NCBI GenBank assembly: GCA_900316005.1
Contig: ONBH01000006.1
Span: 1-64,000, forward strand
DNA from: an uncultured Bacteroidales bacterium
GTDB taxonomy: Bacteria; Bacteroidota; Bacteroidia; Bacteroidales; Paludibacteraceae
DNA length: 64,000 nt
Direction: 5' to 3'
Shown here: positions 25,246 to 35,000 of the stretch, piece after piece
How positions within the stretch are numbered: the stretch's first letter is position 1
Layout: each line of letters opens with the position of its first letter
Translations under genes and position numbers: made by a program
Notes under the pieces: generated by a model
Database searches by the model: none
What the model saw: only the letters and a program-made list of their open reading frames with translations
What the model was told of the DNA's origin: nothing

Positions 25246-25604
25246 GAGAAAAATGCATTTTTTGAGCAAAAAGGACAAAAAATCCGCCAAGATTGAGCGA
25301 ATACATGAAGAAAATGCATCGCAGATACCCACTAGACGACCAAAATAGAGACAATATGGCGGATTGTATCCGCCGAAAACAAAAGCCTATGCCGATTGAC
25401 AATCGGCGGAATACGAAGAAAATGACTCCGTGCTATCACGCGGAGCTGCAAACAAAGAAAACCGGCATACGATGCCGGGCTAATTGACGAGGAGGAAGAA
25501 ATGTTTTGCCGAAGGCAAGAGAAAGAAAAAATATGAAGGAGACATGTCTAGAATAGAAGGAAGCGGACACGCATGAAACGACAGAGGACAGGATGTATAA
25601 ACAA
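25246..25604. other. Gene-free region with a ladder of hairpins
   Basis: Hairpins occur at 25358-25374 (GGCGGAT, TGT loop), 25391-25407 (GCCGATT, GAC loop), 25426-25445 (CTCCG arms), 25462-25478 (CCGGCAT, ACG loop) and 25505-25518 (TTGCC arms, GAA loop). Starts of the first four are 33, 35 and 36 bases apart. Stem sequences differ, while the spacers are A/G-rich on the plus strand, so on the minus strand each hairpin is followed by a T/C-rich run, like a series of terminators behind nifJ. Confidence 0.6.
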
Positions 25605-25636
25605 AGCAAAACGGACACCGAAGTGTCCGCTTTGCT
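25604..25636 (-). terminator. Terminator of nifJ
   Basis: CGGACAC (25612-25618), CGAA loop, GTGTCCG (25623-25629), with AGCAAA/TTTGCT arms continuing outward. On the minus strand it is followed by a T-rich run. Confidence 0.8.
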
Positions 25637-25664
25637 ATATACGCGTATGTGTACGTGTTCCTTA

Positions 25665-28600
25665 TTACCACTGTGCGCCGAGCATACGCTGGTAGGACTT
25701 ATAACGCCACTTGGCGTTGTCCTCCGCCGCCTTGAAGAGTTCGGCTGCCTCAGCGGGGAACTGCTTAGCAACAGATGCAAAACGCACCTCTCCCTTGAGG
25801 AAGTCTTGGAACTTATCCCACTGCGGCTCCTTGGAGTCGAGCGCGAAGGGGTTCTTGCCCTCAGCCTCGAGCTGCGGGTTATAGCGCCAGAGGTGCCAGT
25901 AACCACACTCTACAGCCTTTGCCTCTTCCGCCTGCGACTTGCCCATACCGGCTTTCAAGCCGTGGTTGATACAGGGAGCGTAAGCGATGATGAGCGACGG
26001 TCCGGGATAAGCCTCTGCCTCGCGGATAGCCTTGAGGGTCTGCGCCTGGTCGGCGCCCATAGCAATCTGTGCCACATAAACGTAACCATAGGTAGTAGCA
26101 ATCATGCCGAGGTCTTTCTTGCGCACGCGCTTGCCGGCAGCCGCGAACTTAGCGATGGCACCGAGCGGCGTTGCTTTGGATGCCTGACCGCCGGTATTGG
26201 AATAGACCTCTGTATCGAGCACCAGGATATTGACATCTTCACCCGAAGCGATAACATGGTCGAGTCCTCCGTAGCCGATATCGTACGAAGCGCCGTCACC
26301 ACCGACAGCCCATTGCGAGCGCTTGATGAGGTGGTCTTTGCATGCCAGAATCTGACGGCAGATATCGCAACCGCAAGCCTCCATGGCAGCTACGAGCGGT
26401 TCGTAGAGGCGTTTGGTGACATCGGCATCGTTCTTACCGTCAATCCACTCGCGGAACATAGCCTTCAACTCATCGTTGCAGCAGTCGCATTCAAGGCCTT
26501 TCTTCATGAGCAGTTCGATACGCTCTTTCATCTTGCGGTGGGCGATCTGCATACCCAATGCGAACTCGCAGAAGTCCTCGAAGAGTGAGTTAGACCAGGT
26601 CGGTCCGTAGCCTTTCTCATTCTTGGTATAAGGTGTAGAGGGCACGGCAGCCGAGTAGATAGAGGTACAACCCGTGGCATTACCCACAATCTCGCGGTCG
26701 CCAAAGAGTTGGGATATAAGCTTCAGATAGGGTGTCTCGCCGCATCCGGAGCAAGCGCCTGAGAACTCAAAGAGCGGAGTAGCGAACTGCGAGTTCTTCA
26801 CGTTGGAACGGATATCCACGAGGTCTTGTTTTGACTTAACATGATCAGCGCAGTAGTTCCAGTTGTCGGCTTGCGCCATCTGGCTCTCGAGCGACTCCAT
26901 GCGGAGAGCTTTGCCGGTCTTGGGATTGCCCGGGCATACATCCACGCAGTTACCGCAGCCGAGGCAGTCCATTACGCCCACTTGAATGCGGAAGTGCATA
27001 CCCTTCATAGCGGCGGGAGCCTTCATCTCGCGGGTATTGGCGTTGGCATTGGCTTTGGCAGCATTCTCCGTGAAGCCTGCAAACTCATTTTCATCCATCA
27101 CGAAGGGACGTATGCAGGCGTGGGGGCACACGTAGGAGCACTTGTTGCACTCGATACAGTTGTCAGCCTCCCAAACGGGAACGAATGCCGACACACCGCG
27201 TTTCTCGACCTTGCTGGTACCGGACTCCCAGACGCCGTCTTCGATGCCCTTGAAAGCCGATACAGGCAGCAGGTCGCCATTCTGGGCGTTGATAGGCCGC
27301 ACGAGACGACGAACGAACTCGCTGTCGCCCTCCTGCACACCGAGCGGAGTATTCTCAACCTCGAGGTTCGACCACGCGGGATCAACATCCAGGCGGTGGA
27401 ACTCGCCACCGCGGTCAACGGCAGCATAGTTCTGGTTGACGATATCCTCGCCCTTCTTACCGTAGGACTTGACGATGAAGTGCTTCATCTCCTCAACGGC
27501 TTTCTCCACGGGGATAACCTCCGTGATGCGGAAGAAAGCGGACTGGAGGATGGTATTGGTACGATTGCCCAAACCAATCTCCTGTGCAATCTTGGTGGCA
27601 TTGATATAATACACGTTGATGGCATTGTCGGCAAAGTATTTCTTGACCTTAGCGGGCAGGTTCTTCTTCAGTTCCTCGCCATCCCAGATGGTATTGAGCA
27701 GGAATGTACCGCCCTTCTGCAGACCGCGTGTCACATCGTACATATGCAGATATGCCTGTACGTGGCAAGCCACGAAGTTAGGCGTTGTCACCAGATAGGT
27801 CGAACGGATGGGCTCATCGCCGAAACGGAGGTGTGAGCAGGTGAAACCGCCGGATTTCTTGGAGTCATACGAGAAGTACGCCTGGCAGTATTTGTCGGTC
27901 GTCTCACCGATAATTTTGACGGAGTTCTTGTTGGCACCTACAGTACCGTCGGCACCAAGGCCGTAGAACTTAGCCTGGAACATACCCTTGCCCCCCATAG
28001 CTATCTCGTCACCAACGGGCAGCGAGAGGAAGGTAACGTCATCGTTGATACCCACGGTGAAGTGGTCTTTGGGGCACGGCAGCGCGAGGTTCTCATAGAC
28101 AGCCAGCATCTGCGCGGGCGTCGTATCGTTGGACCCCAGTCCGTAACGGCCGCCGATAAGCATGATATCCTTCATGCCAAGTTCATCGAGTGCAGCGCGT
28201 ACATCAAGGAAGAGCGGTTCGCCGTTGGCACCGGGCTCTTTGGTGCGATCCAGCACGCAGATACGCTTCACAGAAGCGGGCAGTGCCTCCTTAAGGTACT
28301 TGAGCGAGAAGGGGCGATAGAGATGAACGTTAATCATACCCAGTTTGCGTCCCTTGGCAGCCTCGTGGTCGATGACCTCCTTGAGGCACTCGCAGACAGA
28401 ACCCATAGCGATGATTACATGCTCGGCATCGGGTGCTCCGTAATAGGTGAACGGACGATATTTGCGGCCGGTAATGGCGCTGATTTGGTCCATATAATCG
28501 CTGACAGCATCGGCTACATTGTTGTAGAAGGGGTTGCACGCCTCGCGGTGGGTAAAGAAGACGTCGGGGTTCTCATTGAGTCCACGCGTATTAGGGTGCA

Positions 28601-29234
28601 TAGGGCTCATAGCACGATTTCGGAAGGCTTGCAGAGCCTCTTGATCAACGAGCGGCATGAGGTCTTCCTGGTCAACGACCTCGACCTTCTGATACTCGTG
28701 CGAGGTACGGAATCCGTCAAAGAAGTTGAGGAAGGGCACACGCGTCTTGATGGTAGCCAGGTGGGCAACACCGGCAAGGTCCATCACTTCCTGTACTGAG
28801 CCTTCAGCCAGCATGGCAAAACCGGTCTGGCGGCAAGCCATGACATCCTGATGGTCACCAAAGATACAGAGCACGTGGCTCGCCAACGTACGCGCCGAAA
28901 CATGGAAGACGGTGGGGAGTAGTTCGCCCGCAATCTTGTACATATTCGGAATCATGAGCAAGAGACCCTGCGAGGCGGTGAAGGTTGTGGTCATGGCGCC
29001 AGCACTGAGGCTACCATGCACAGCTCCGGCAGCACCTGCCTCGGATTGCATTTCTTGTACTAATACCGTCTCGCCGAACATATTCTTACGTCCGGCAGCA
29101 GCCCATTCGTCCACATTTTCAGCCATGGGTGACGAAGGGGTGATAGGATAGATAGCAGCCACCTCGGTGAACATATACGCGATATGCGCCGCAGCCTGGT
29201 TGCCGTCACAGGTAATAAACTTTTTCTGTTTCAT
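25665..29234 (-). CDS. nifJ: Pyruvate:ferredoxin (flavodoxin) oxidoreductase
   Basis: Single-chain PFOR of 1189 residues, oxidising pyruvate with CoA to acetyl-CoA, CO2 and reduced ferredoxin using thiamine diphosphate. The N-terminal domain opens with FITCDGNQAAAHIAYMFTEV and ITPSSPMAE. The ferredoxin domain carries two [4Fe-4S] motifs (CIECNKCSYVCPHACI and CLGCGNCVDVCPGNPK). The C-terminal TPP domain includes FSGACSGCGETPY and the GDGASYDIGYGGLDHV segment. Complete. It lies 33 bases behind the ATPase gene, with no promoter seen between them. A ferredoxin gene lies upstream. Confidence 0.97.
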   Translation of the reverse strand: MKQKKFITCDGNQAAAHIAYMFTEVAAIYPITPSSPMAENVDEWAAAGRKNMFGETVLVQEMQSEAGAAGAVHGSLSAGAMTTTFTASQGLLLMIPNMYKIAGELLPTVFHVSARTLASHVLCIFGDHQDVMACRQTGFAMLAEGSVQEVMDLAGVAHLATIKTRVPFLNFFDGFRTSHEYQKVEVVDQEDLMPLVDQEALQAFRNRAMSPMHPNTRGLNENPDVFFTHREACNPFYNNVADAVSDYMDQISAITGRKYRPFTYYGAPDAEHVIIAMGSVCECLKEVIDHEAAKGRKLGMINVHLYRPFSLKYLKEALPASVKRICVLDRTKEPGANGEPLFLDVRAALDELGMKDIMLIGGRYGLGSNDTTPAQMLAVYENLALPCPKDHFTVGINDDVTFLSLPVGDEIAMGGKGMFQAKFYGLGADGTVGANKNSVKIIGETTDKYCQAYFSYDSKKSGGFTCSHLRFGDEPIRSTYLVTTPNFVACHVQAYLHMYDVTRGLQKGGTFLLNTIWDGEELKKNLPAKVKKYFADNAINVYYINATKIAQEIGLGNRTNTILQSAFFRITEVIPVEKAVEEMKHFIVKSYGKKGEDIVNQNYAAVDRGGEFHRLDVDPAWSNLEVENTPLGVQEGDSEFVRRLVRPINAQNGDLLPVSAFKGIEDGVWESGTSKVEKRGVSAFVPVWEADNCIECNKCSYVCPHACIRPFVMDENEFAGFTENAAKANANANTREMKAPAAMKGMHFRIQVGVMDCLGCGNCVDVCPGNPKTGKALRMESLESQMAQADNWNYCADHVKSKQDLVDIRSNVKNSQFATPLFEFSGACSGCGETPYLKLISQLFGDREIVGNATGCTSIYSAAVPSTPYTKNEKGYGPTWSNSLFEDFCEFALGMQIAHRKMKERIELLMKKGLECDCCNDELKAMFREWIDGKNDADVTKRLYEPLVAAMEACGCDICRQILACKDHLIKRSQWAVGGDGASYDIGYGGLDHVIASGEDVNILVLDTEVYSNTGGQASKATPLGAIAKFAAAGKRVRKKDLGMIATTYGYVYVAQIAMGADQAQTLKAIREAEAYPGPSLIIAYAPCINHGLKAGMGKSQAEEAKAVECGYWHLWRYNPQLEAEGKNPFALDSKEPQWDKFQDFLKGEVRFASVAKQFPAEAAELFKAAEDNAKWRYKSYQRMLGAQW

Positions 29235-29267
29235 TGTACCTATATAAAAAATATTTAAGTTGTTTTA

Positions 29268-30452
29268 TCAATAGAGGAAGCCGAAGAGCCAAAGCGGAAT
29301 CTGCTTTTCGCTGCCTATCTCCAAATCCATATTAGCGCTATAACGGAAGGACACCTTACGGGGCGTTTTGTCGAAGACATCCATGCGCGTCTTGCCATCT
29401 ATGATGAAAGTGGCATTCTCAGAGGCATTGATCTTATGGATACCATGCAGAGCACTATAGAAGAACGTTTCCGCCAACTCTTTGTCAGTAGGTTTGCGCG
29501 TCGGTAGCGCAAAGCAGAGGTTGGGGTTCTGCATATAGACGCGCGATGGCTTCATGGGGAACTGCTTACCCTCGGTATAGAGGAGGTTGATAAGCCGTCC
29601 ATCCTTGAGCGACTTGATGTAGTTCATCATCGTAGCGCGTGATGTCTCGGTAGCATCGGCAAGCTTGGTGATATTGAGCGTGCAGGGCACCTCGAGCATC
29701 AGCAGATACAGGAGCTGACGAATACGGCCCAGATAAGCTACATCGATTTGCTTGACGAGCAGGATATCGACCTCAATCATCATGTTCATGAGATTGAGCA
29801 TCATCTCGTTATAGAAACGATTATCCATACAGCCGGGATAATAACCATGCTCGAGGTAGTCGCGGAAGTAATAGAGCGGTTTCACCTTAGAGCATACCTG
29901 AGCAGCCAGCTTCTCGTGGTTAAGGATGATATCCTTGAAGGTAAAGATGGGCAGTTTGGTCTGCGTCTGCAACTCGAGGTACTCGCGGAAGCTATACCCG
30001 CGCAGGTTGTACATCCGCACGATATGCCCGATATCCTGGTTACCTTCGACCAGGCGCATCACCGGCGAAGCAGAGAAGACGATATGCAACGTGGTGTAAT
30101 GGAAGAAGCAGTCGCGCAACTCTTTCGACCAATTGGGATATTTGAAGATCTGGTCCAGCAGCAACGTCTTACCGCCTTGTTTCACGAACTCACCGGCAAG
30201 GTCATAGAGCGAGTTCTGCGCGAAATAGAAGTTGTTGAAATTGATGTACAAGGTCTCGCGTGCGGATGCAGGGTCTTTCTCCAGCAATTCCTTAGCGTGG
30301 TATAACAGGAAATCGGTTTTGCCCACGCCACGGCCGCCCTTGATGGCGATAAGCCGGTCGTTCCAATTAATCTCGTCCATTAGGTGACGACGCATCGGGA
30401 TCTGTACCTTTTGCACCAAATAATCATGTGTTTGATAGAAACTCTCAAGCAT
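29268..30452 (-). CDS. AAA-type ATPase with C-terminal DUF4143-like region
   Basis: A 394-residue ATP-binding protein of the AAA_14 type common in Bacteroidales. Walker A is GGRGVGKT at residues 39-46; a Walker B-like strand (TLLLDQ) ends at Asp100. A winged-helix-like segment at about 250-290 (LNITKLADATETSRATMMNY) precedes a C-terminal nuclease-like or target-binding region. Function unknown. It is unexpectedly the first gene of the nifJ transcript. Confidence 0.8.
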   Translation of the reverse strand: MLESFYQTHDYLVQKVQIPMRRHLMDEINWNDRLIAIKGGRGVGKTDFLLYHAKELLEKDPASARETLYINFNNFYFAQNSLYDLAGEFVKQGGKTLLLDQIFKYPNWSKELRDCFFHYTTLHIVFSASPVMRLVEGNQDIGHIVRMYNLRGYSFREYLELQTQTKLPIFTFKDIILNHEKLAAQVCSKVKPLYYFRDYLEHGYYPGCMDNRFYNEMMLNLMNMMIEVDILLVKQIDVAYLGRIRQLLYLLMLEVPCTLNITKLADATETSRATMMNYIKSLKDGRLINLLYTEGKQFPMKPSRVYMQNPNLCFALPTRKPTDKELAETFFYSALHGIHKINASENATFIIDGKTRMDVFDKTPRKVSFRYSANMDLEIGSEKQIPLWLFGFLY

Positions 30453-30480
30453 ACTTTTATGGCATTTTATAATTTGCGTG

Positions 30481-30511
30481 CAAAATTACAAAAAAAAAAT
30501 GACATATGCAA
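30481..30511 (-). promoter_or_regulatory. Promoter of the ATPase-nifJ transcript
   Basis: Minus-strand TAatTTTG at 30488-30481, with TTG at 30511-30509 after a 20-base spacer. It lies 29 bases before the ATPase start codon. Confidence 0.65.
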
Positions 30512-30588
30512 GTTACAAACGATTTTTTTTCAAAAAAAATAAATATGGCTCCTTGCCACAAGTCGAGAAGGGCAGCTATAGTACAAAA

Positions 30589-30614
30589 AAAACTGACCTC
30601 GGGAGGTCAGTTTT
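30589..30614 (-). terminator. Terminator of the ferredoxin gene
   Basis: AAAACTGACCT (30589-30599) pairs perfectly with AGGTCAGTTTT (30604-30614) around CGGG; on the minus strand a run of eight T follows. Confidence 0.9.
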
Positions 30615-30642
30615 CGTTTGCAAAAAGACTTGATGCAACGGA

Positions 30643-30807
30643 TTAGAGGGAGATAGCTCCGCTGGGGCAAGCGTCAGCGCAGGTTCCGCACTCGGTGCAC
30701 ATATCGGGGTCGATACGATAGATATCACCTTCCGAAATAGCGCCCATCGGGCATTCGTCTTTGCAAGTACCGCAAGCGATACAATCGGTAGAAATTTTGT
30801 AAGCCAT
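30643..30807 (-). CDS. 2[4Fe-4S] ferredoxin
   Basis: A 54-residue low-potential electron carrier. The two cluster motifs CIACGTCKDECP (residues 9-20) and CTECGTCADACP (37-48) are complete C-x2-C-x2-C-x3-C-P motifs; each cluster takes the fourth cysteine from the other motif. It starts MAYKISTDCIACG and ends GAISL. Monocistronic between a clear promoter and terminator. The neighbouring PFOR is the likely partner, by context. Confidence 0.95.
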   Translation of the reverse strand: MAYKISTDCIACGTCKDECPMGAISEGDIYRIDPDMCTECGTCADACPSGAISL

Positions 30808-30876
30808 GGTTTTAATGTTTTATTGATTTATTGATGTATTGATGTATTGATTTTCGTATCTTTCGTATTTCGAGTG

Positions 30877-30908
30877 CAAAGGTACAACTTTTTTTTGATA
30901 TACGCAAA
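30877..30908 (-). promoter_or_regulatory. Promoter of the ferredoxin gene
   Basis: Minus-strand TAccTTTG at 30884-30877 and TTTG at 30908-30905, spacer 20. The leader to the ATG (about 60 bases) contains TTGATGTA microsatellite-like repeats at 30820-30850. Confidence 0.75.
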
Positions 30909-30944
30909 TTTATTCCATGAAAATTTTTAATTAAGTCGGATTAT

Positions 30945-31565
30945 CTACTTTTTTTTGCCTAAAGCCGCTAATAGTTTCTGGTTGGGAGTAGATAGGTTAT
31001 CGTCGGTAAGTCCCTTGCGTCGGGCGAAATCCGCCCAGTTCTTGGGGCCTTTGCCTGCGAGCGGGAGTCCGAGTTGCAGGAAATGGCAATAGGCGATACC
31101 AAGTGCGTCGGTGGCATCCAGTTTTTTAGGCATCTGCTCATCGGGTATATGCAACATACGCTGAATCATATCCGCCACCTGACGTTTGGTAGCGTGTCCG
31201 TTGCCGGTAATGGCCATCTTGATTTTCATAGGCGAATACTCCACCACGGGTACATCGCGCGAGAGCGCAGCTGCGATAGCAACCCCCTGCGCGTGGACGA
31301 TCTTGATCATGGTCTGGGGGTTCTTGTCCACAAACTGCGACTCGATGGCCAGAACGGTAGGATGGTGCCGGTCGATGAGCTGTTGCAGAAAGAAGAACTC
31401 TTTTTGCAGACGGGCATACTGGTCTTCATCCTTGTGTACGTCCAATACGTCGAAGCAGACGATATCGGTTTGTTTACCACGTGTACGCAAGATGGCATAG
31501 CCCATGAAAAGCGTTCCGGGGTCCACGCCGAGTATGATATGTTCGTTGACCAGTTTATCCTGCAT
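30945..31565 (-). CDS. ruvC: Holliday junction resolvase RuvC
   Basis: Cleaves Holliday junctions with RuvAB. The first catalytic Asp is Asp15 in ILGVDPGT; the later acidic residues are in LAIESQFVDKNPQTM and KLDATDALGIAYCH. At 206 residues it is slightly longer than E. coli RuvC, because of a C-terminal extension (KGLTDDNLSTPNQKLLAALG). Its ATG shares one base with the stop of the upstream small membrane protein. Confidence 0.95.
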   Translation of the reverse strand: MQDKLVNEHIILGVDPGTLFMGYAILRTRGKQTDIVCFDVLDVHKDEDQYARLQKEFFFLQQLIDRHHPTVLAIESQFVDKNPQTMIKIVHAQGVAIAAALSRDVPVVEYSPMKIKMAITGNGHATKRQVADMIQRMLHIPDEQMPKKLDATDALGIAYCHFLQLGLPLAGKGPKNWADFARRKGLTDDNLSTPNQKLLAALGKKK

Positions 31566-31747
31566 TATAACGTATCATCCGATTGTTCATTGCGTTCGCG
31601 GGCACGAAAAGCGCCACGGAAGATGATGAGTACAGCCCCCGCTACGAGCACATAGTCAGCCGCGGGTTCTATTTCCAGGATGGCCATTATGGCACCTGCA
31701 AGCAGGGTCAGCATACCGATGATGAGTAATAGTTTGCCGGGTTTCAT
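31565..31747 (-). CDS. Small membrane protein upstream of ruvC
   Basis: A 60-residue protein with two hydrophobic helices (about 5-25 and 31-47) and a basic then acidic tail (RARERNEQSDD). No family recognised. Translationally coupled to ruvC by a one-base stop/start overlap. Confidence 0.7.
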   Translation of the reverse strand: MKPGKLLLIIGMLTLLAGAIMAILEIEPAADYVLVAGAVLIIFRGAFRARERNEQSDDTL

Positions 31748-31762
31748 ACTACTCTACTCTAT

Positions 31763-32065
31763 TCAATCCTCATATACGATATAGACATCCTCACCATCGG
31801 CGTGCATAAAATAATGTTCGCGCGCATAGCGTTCGAGCGAGTCGGTGGAACGCAGCAGTTCGATTCGATGCCGCATGCCGCTGATATCCTCACGGGTGGT
31901 ACGAAGTTGGCGTTCGGTTTCGCGTATCTGTCGGCGACGCTGAATCCCCTTGATGAAAGATTGCTCGCCCACAAAGACGAAGACCACACCGAAGACCAAC
32001 AGCACAAGCACGTACTTATTGAGTACGTACTTGCGCATGAAGTTCAGGAAACGATTGTCATCCAT
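31763..32065 (-). CDS. Septum formation initiator (FtsB/DivIC-like) protein
   Basis: A 100-residue bitopic protein: short cytoplasmic N-terminus, one membrane helix at about residues 17-37 and a periplasmic coiled coil (GIQRRRQIRETERQLRTTRE) followed by SLERYAREHYFMH, the conserved FtsB/DivIC pattern. Part of the divisome sub-complex with FtsL and FtsQ. The start MDDNRFLNFMRKYV at 32065 lies 14 bases after the giant gene's stop; an earlier Met would overlap that gene. Confidence 0.88.
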   Translation of the reverse strand: MDDNRFLNFMRKYVLNKYVLVLLVFGVVFVFVGEQSFIKGIQRRRQIRETERQLRTTREDISGMRHRIELLRSTDSLERYAREHYFMHADGEDVYIVYED

Positions 32066-32079
32066 AGTCTGAGCGGTAT

Positions 32080-35000
32080 TTAGTAGATGACAACTTTCTC
32101 GGTAGTGGTATAGCCATCTTCGGCCTGCAGTACTACCAGGTAGTAACCCGGAACAGACGGCAGTGCCATCGGTGTCTCGCCCTCGTAGAACGCGCCGTTG
32201 CCGCAACGATAACCCGCCGCATCGAATACATAATACTCACCCTTCTTGGGAGCCACGATGGTGACATCCGGTTCACGTTGCGGAGCCGCATTCGGACGGA
32301 CGCCGTACTGACCGCCACGGTGGTCGGTATCACGGATGAGAATCGGGCAAGTCGGGATGGCTTGTGTCTCACCCTGGCGTACCAGTTCCGCATGAACATA
32401 TTTGTTAATGATGCTGTTATCGGCCGTGTAGAGGTAGTCTGACGTACCGGCGCTGACATCATTGATGAACCATTCGATAGACGAGAACTCGTAGTTACCG
32501 CAGTAGGTCTGGGCGTTAATTGTCTGGTTGTTGAGCACCGCTACCACGTTATTCCAGTTCTGCTCGATAATCCAGCTCGGATACTTGATGAGCAGGACAG
32601 TATCCATATAGACGCTACCGCAGGCCACATTATCAACGGTGAGTCGTACGTGGTAGTAGTTCGGCGTAACGAAGCAGTTATGGTCGTGATTCATGGGCAC
32701 GGTGATGATACCGGTAGCATCCACTTGACCGGTAGAGCCGGGCAGTTCATACTGCGAAGCATACGTATCAAGGAACTCAACACGGTAGGTCTGCGGCATG
32801 GAACCGGTCACATGGAAGCCAAGGCTAAACTCATACGAGTCGCCACAGATACTGCCATCAGGCAAATAGATATCGGTCAGCTTGGTAGGCTCCAGTACGG
32901 TGATATACGACTTGTAAACGATGGAGATACCCTTAATACGGTTGGTATCAAGATAGGTAACCTCCATATTCTCGGTCGGATAGTACGTATGGCCATAGAC
33001 GCTGAGACCGGTAGAGTCACCCTTACAGTAAACGAGGTCTTGGATATCAATCAGCGTATCGGTATGGATGACATTGAGGTGTAGTTCGTAGAAGCGGTCG
33101 CACCCCTCAGGCGTATTACCCACAACCTCGTAGTTGCCTGATGCCGAGTACTCACCCAACTTCGTTCCATCAACTGAGTACCAATAGTAGGGAGCGTCGA
33201 AGTCGAAGATTGTGGCGAAGGTCTCATCCTGACGATCGCGGCTGGACTTATTGACTACCACATTGACATATACCGTACTATCGCAACCATATACAGACTG
33301 GTAGCGGAAGGCGTACGGCGAAGCAGTAGAGGTACGGAAGACATGACCATCGAATACCACACTATCGCACTCGGTCAAGGGGATGGTATCCACGTAGGTG
33401 GGCACGATCTTGATGATCGTACGGTAAACGGAGTCAAGCCCCTCATTAGTCCACTGCTGGAAGCGGTAAGAGCCCGATTTGGTAATGGTCGTAGAGTCGA
33501 ATACGGGCAACTCATTCTCGCAGTAGTACGAAGTCTCGTACTCAGAGCACTTGGTGGTGCGTATGTAGTGGATATGACGGATGGAGTCACAACCGTTGAC
33601 GGAGTGCAGGGTATCATGGAAGGTGGAGTCACGATCCCAGTACTGAACGCCGTTATGCTCGTAGGGCAGTTCGTCGTAGCAGACAAGGATGGTTGTATCA
33701 ATCTCCACAAAGCCCTTACCTGTGAGGTAGATGGTATAGATAGAGTCACAGCCGTTAATGGTCAGACAACTATCGTAGTACACACCCGGTCGGTCGAATA
33801 CGAAGTTCGTACCCGGACGGAGCGGATTCGGGTGATTGGGCCACTCGAAGACGGTATTCTCACAGAAGGAATAACGCTCCTCGAAGTGATAGGTCTGATA
33901 CTTATTGACGATATGACGTACAACACTATCGCAACCGGTGACACGCGAGAGGAAGGTTTCCTCGTACGTACCGGCCTGATAGATCTTCTGACCATTAATA
34001 TATAAGGTGTCGCCATCGCAGATACCTACGGGTATGATAGTAGTAGGTATCTCATCGTGGAAGCGAACGTGGTAGCAAACGATGCTATCCTGACCATAGT
34101 CGGTACGGAGGGTATCGTAGTAGTCACCATTGCTGCGGATGCGCGTACCATTCAGGTAGAAGATATCACCATAGCAGACCTCAATGATGGTATCGTTGTA
34201 GGCCGCCTGGTAAACGGTGGCATGCAACTCATAGATACTATCGCAACCATAGATGGTGCCATAACGCTTGGTGTAGATACCGGTATGGGTGATATTCAAG
34301 CCCTGCCATTCGTGTACATCGTTGATACCATACTCGCGGTACTCGACATACTTGTAGGTCTGATAGTGGTTGAGGTGCAAACGGATAATGGAGTCGCAAC
34401 CGACGGATGACAGCAGCGTGTCGCAGTAGGTACCCCTGTCGGTATAAGGTTTGCCACCCAGATAGAAGGTATCGCCCTTACAGATGAATACCTGCTCGTC
34501 GCGTATATAGATACTGTCAACGGTCAGATTCAGTACAAAGACGCTGTCTCTGCCCTTGAAGGTATAGAGTGAGTCATAGTAGGTACCCGAGTCATACAAC
34601 GTCTTGCCATGCCAGAAATACGGGTAGTCTTCGTCATTGAGACAGATATGCTTATCTTCGCGGAAGCAGTACTCCTGACTGACGCTAAGTTCCAGACGCC
34701 AGATGGAGTCACAGCCGCTAACGGTACGACAACTATCCCAATAGATACCGGGTTCTGTCAGCATGACCGGCACACCACAATGATGCCACTCATAGGTAGC
34801 GCCCGGATTCATCGAAGCATGACGGTCGATGAAGAAGCTCTCAGCCACATTGACCACATACCGGAAGATTGAGTCGCAACCGGCGATAGTACGCAGCGTG
34901 TCATAATAGATACCCGGTCGAGTAATCACAACACCCGGCATCACGCGCAACGTGTCATCCTTACAGATCTGCAACTGACGTTCGGTAACGTAGGTCGTAG

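Noticed and set aside
25293..25487. 64-codon plus-strand frame across the hairpin ladder
   Set aside because: Encodes a basic low-complexity peptide dictated by the purine-rich spacers; no promoter or coding signature.
25358..25518. CRISPR-like periodic array
   Set aside because: The hairpins differ in sequence and the spacers are low-complexity purine runs, so there is no repeated unit.
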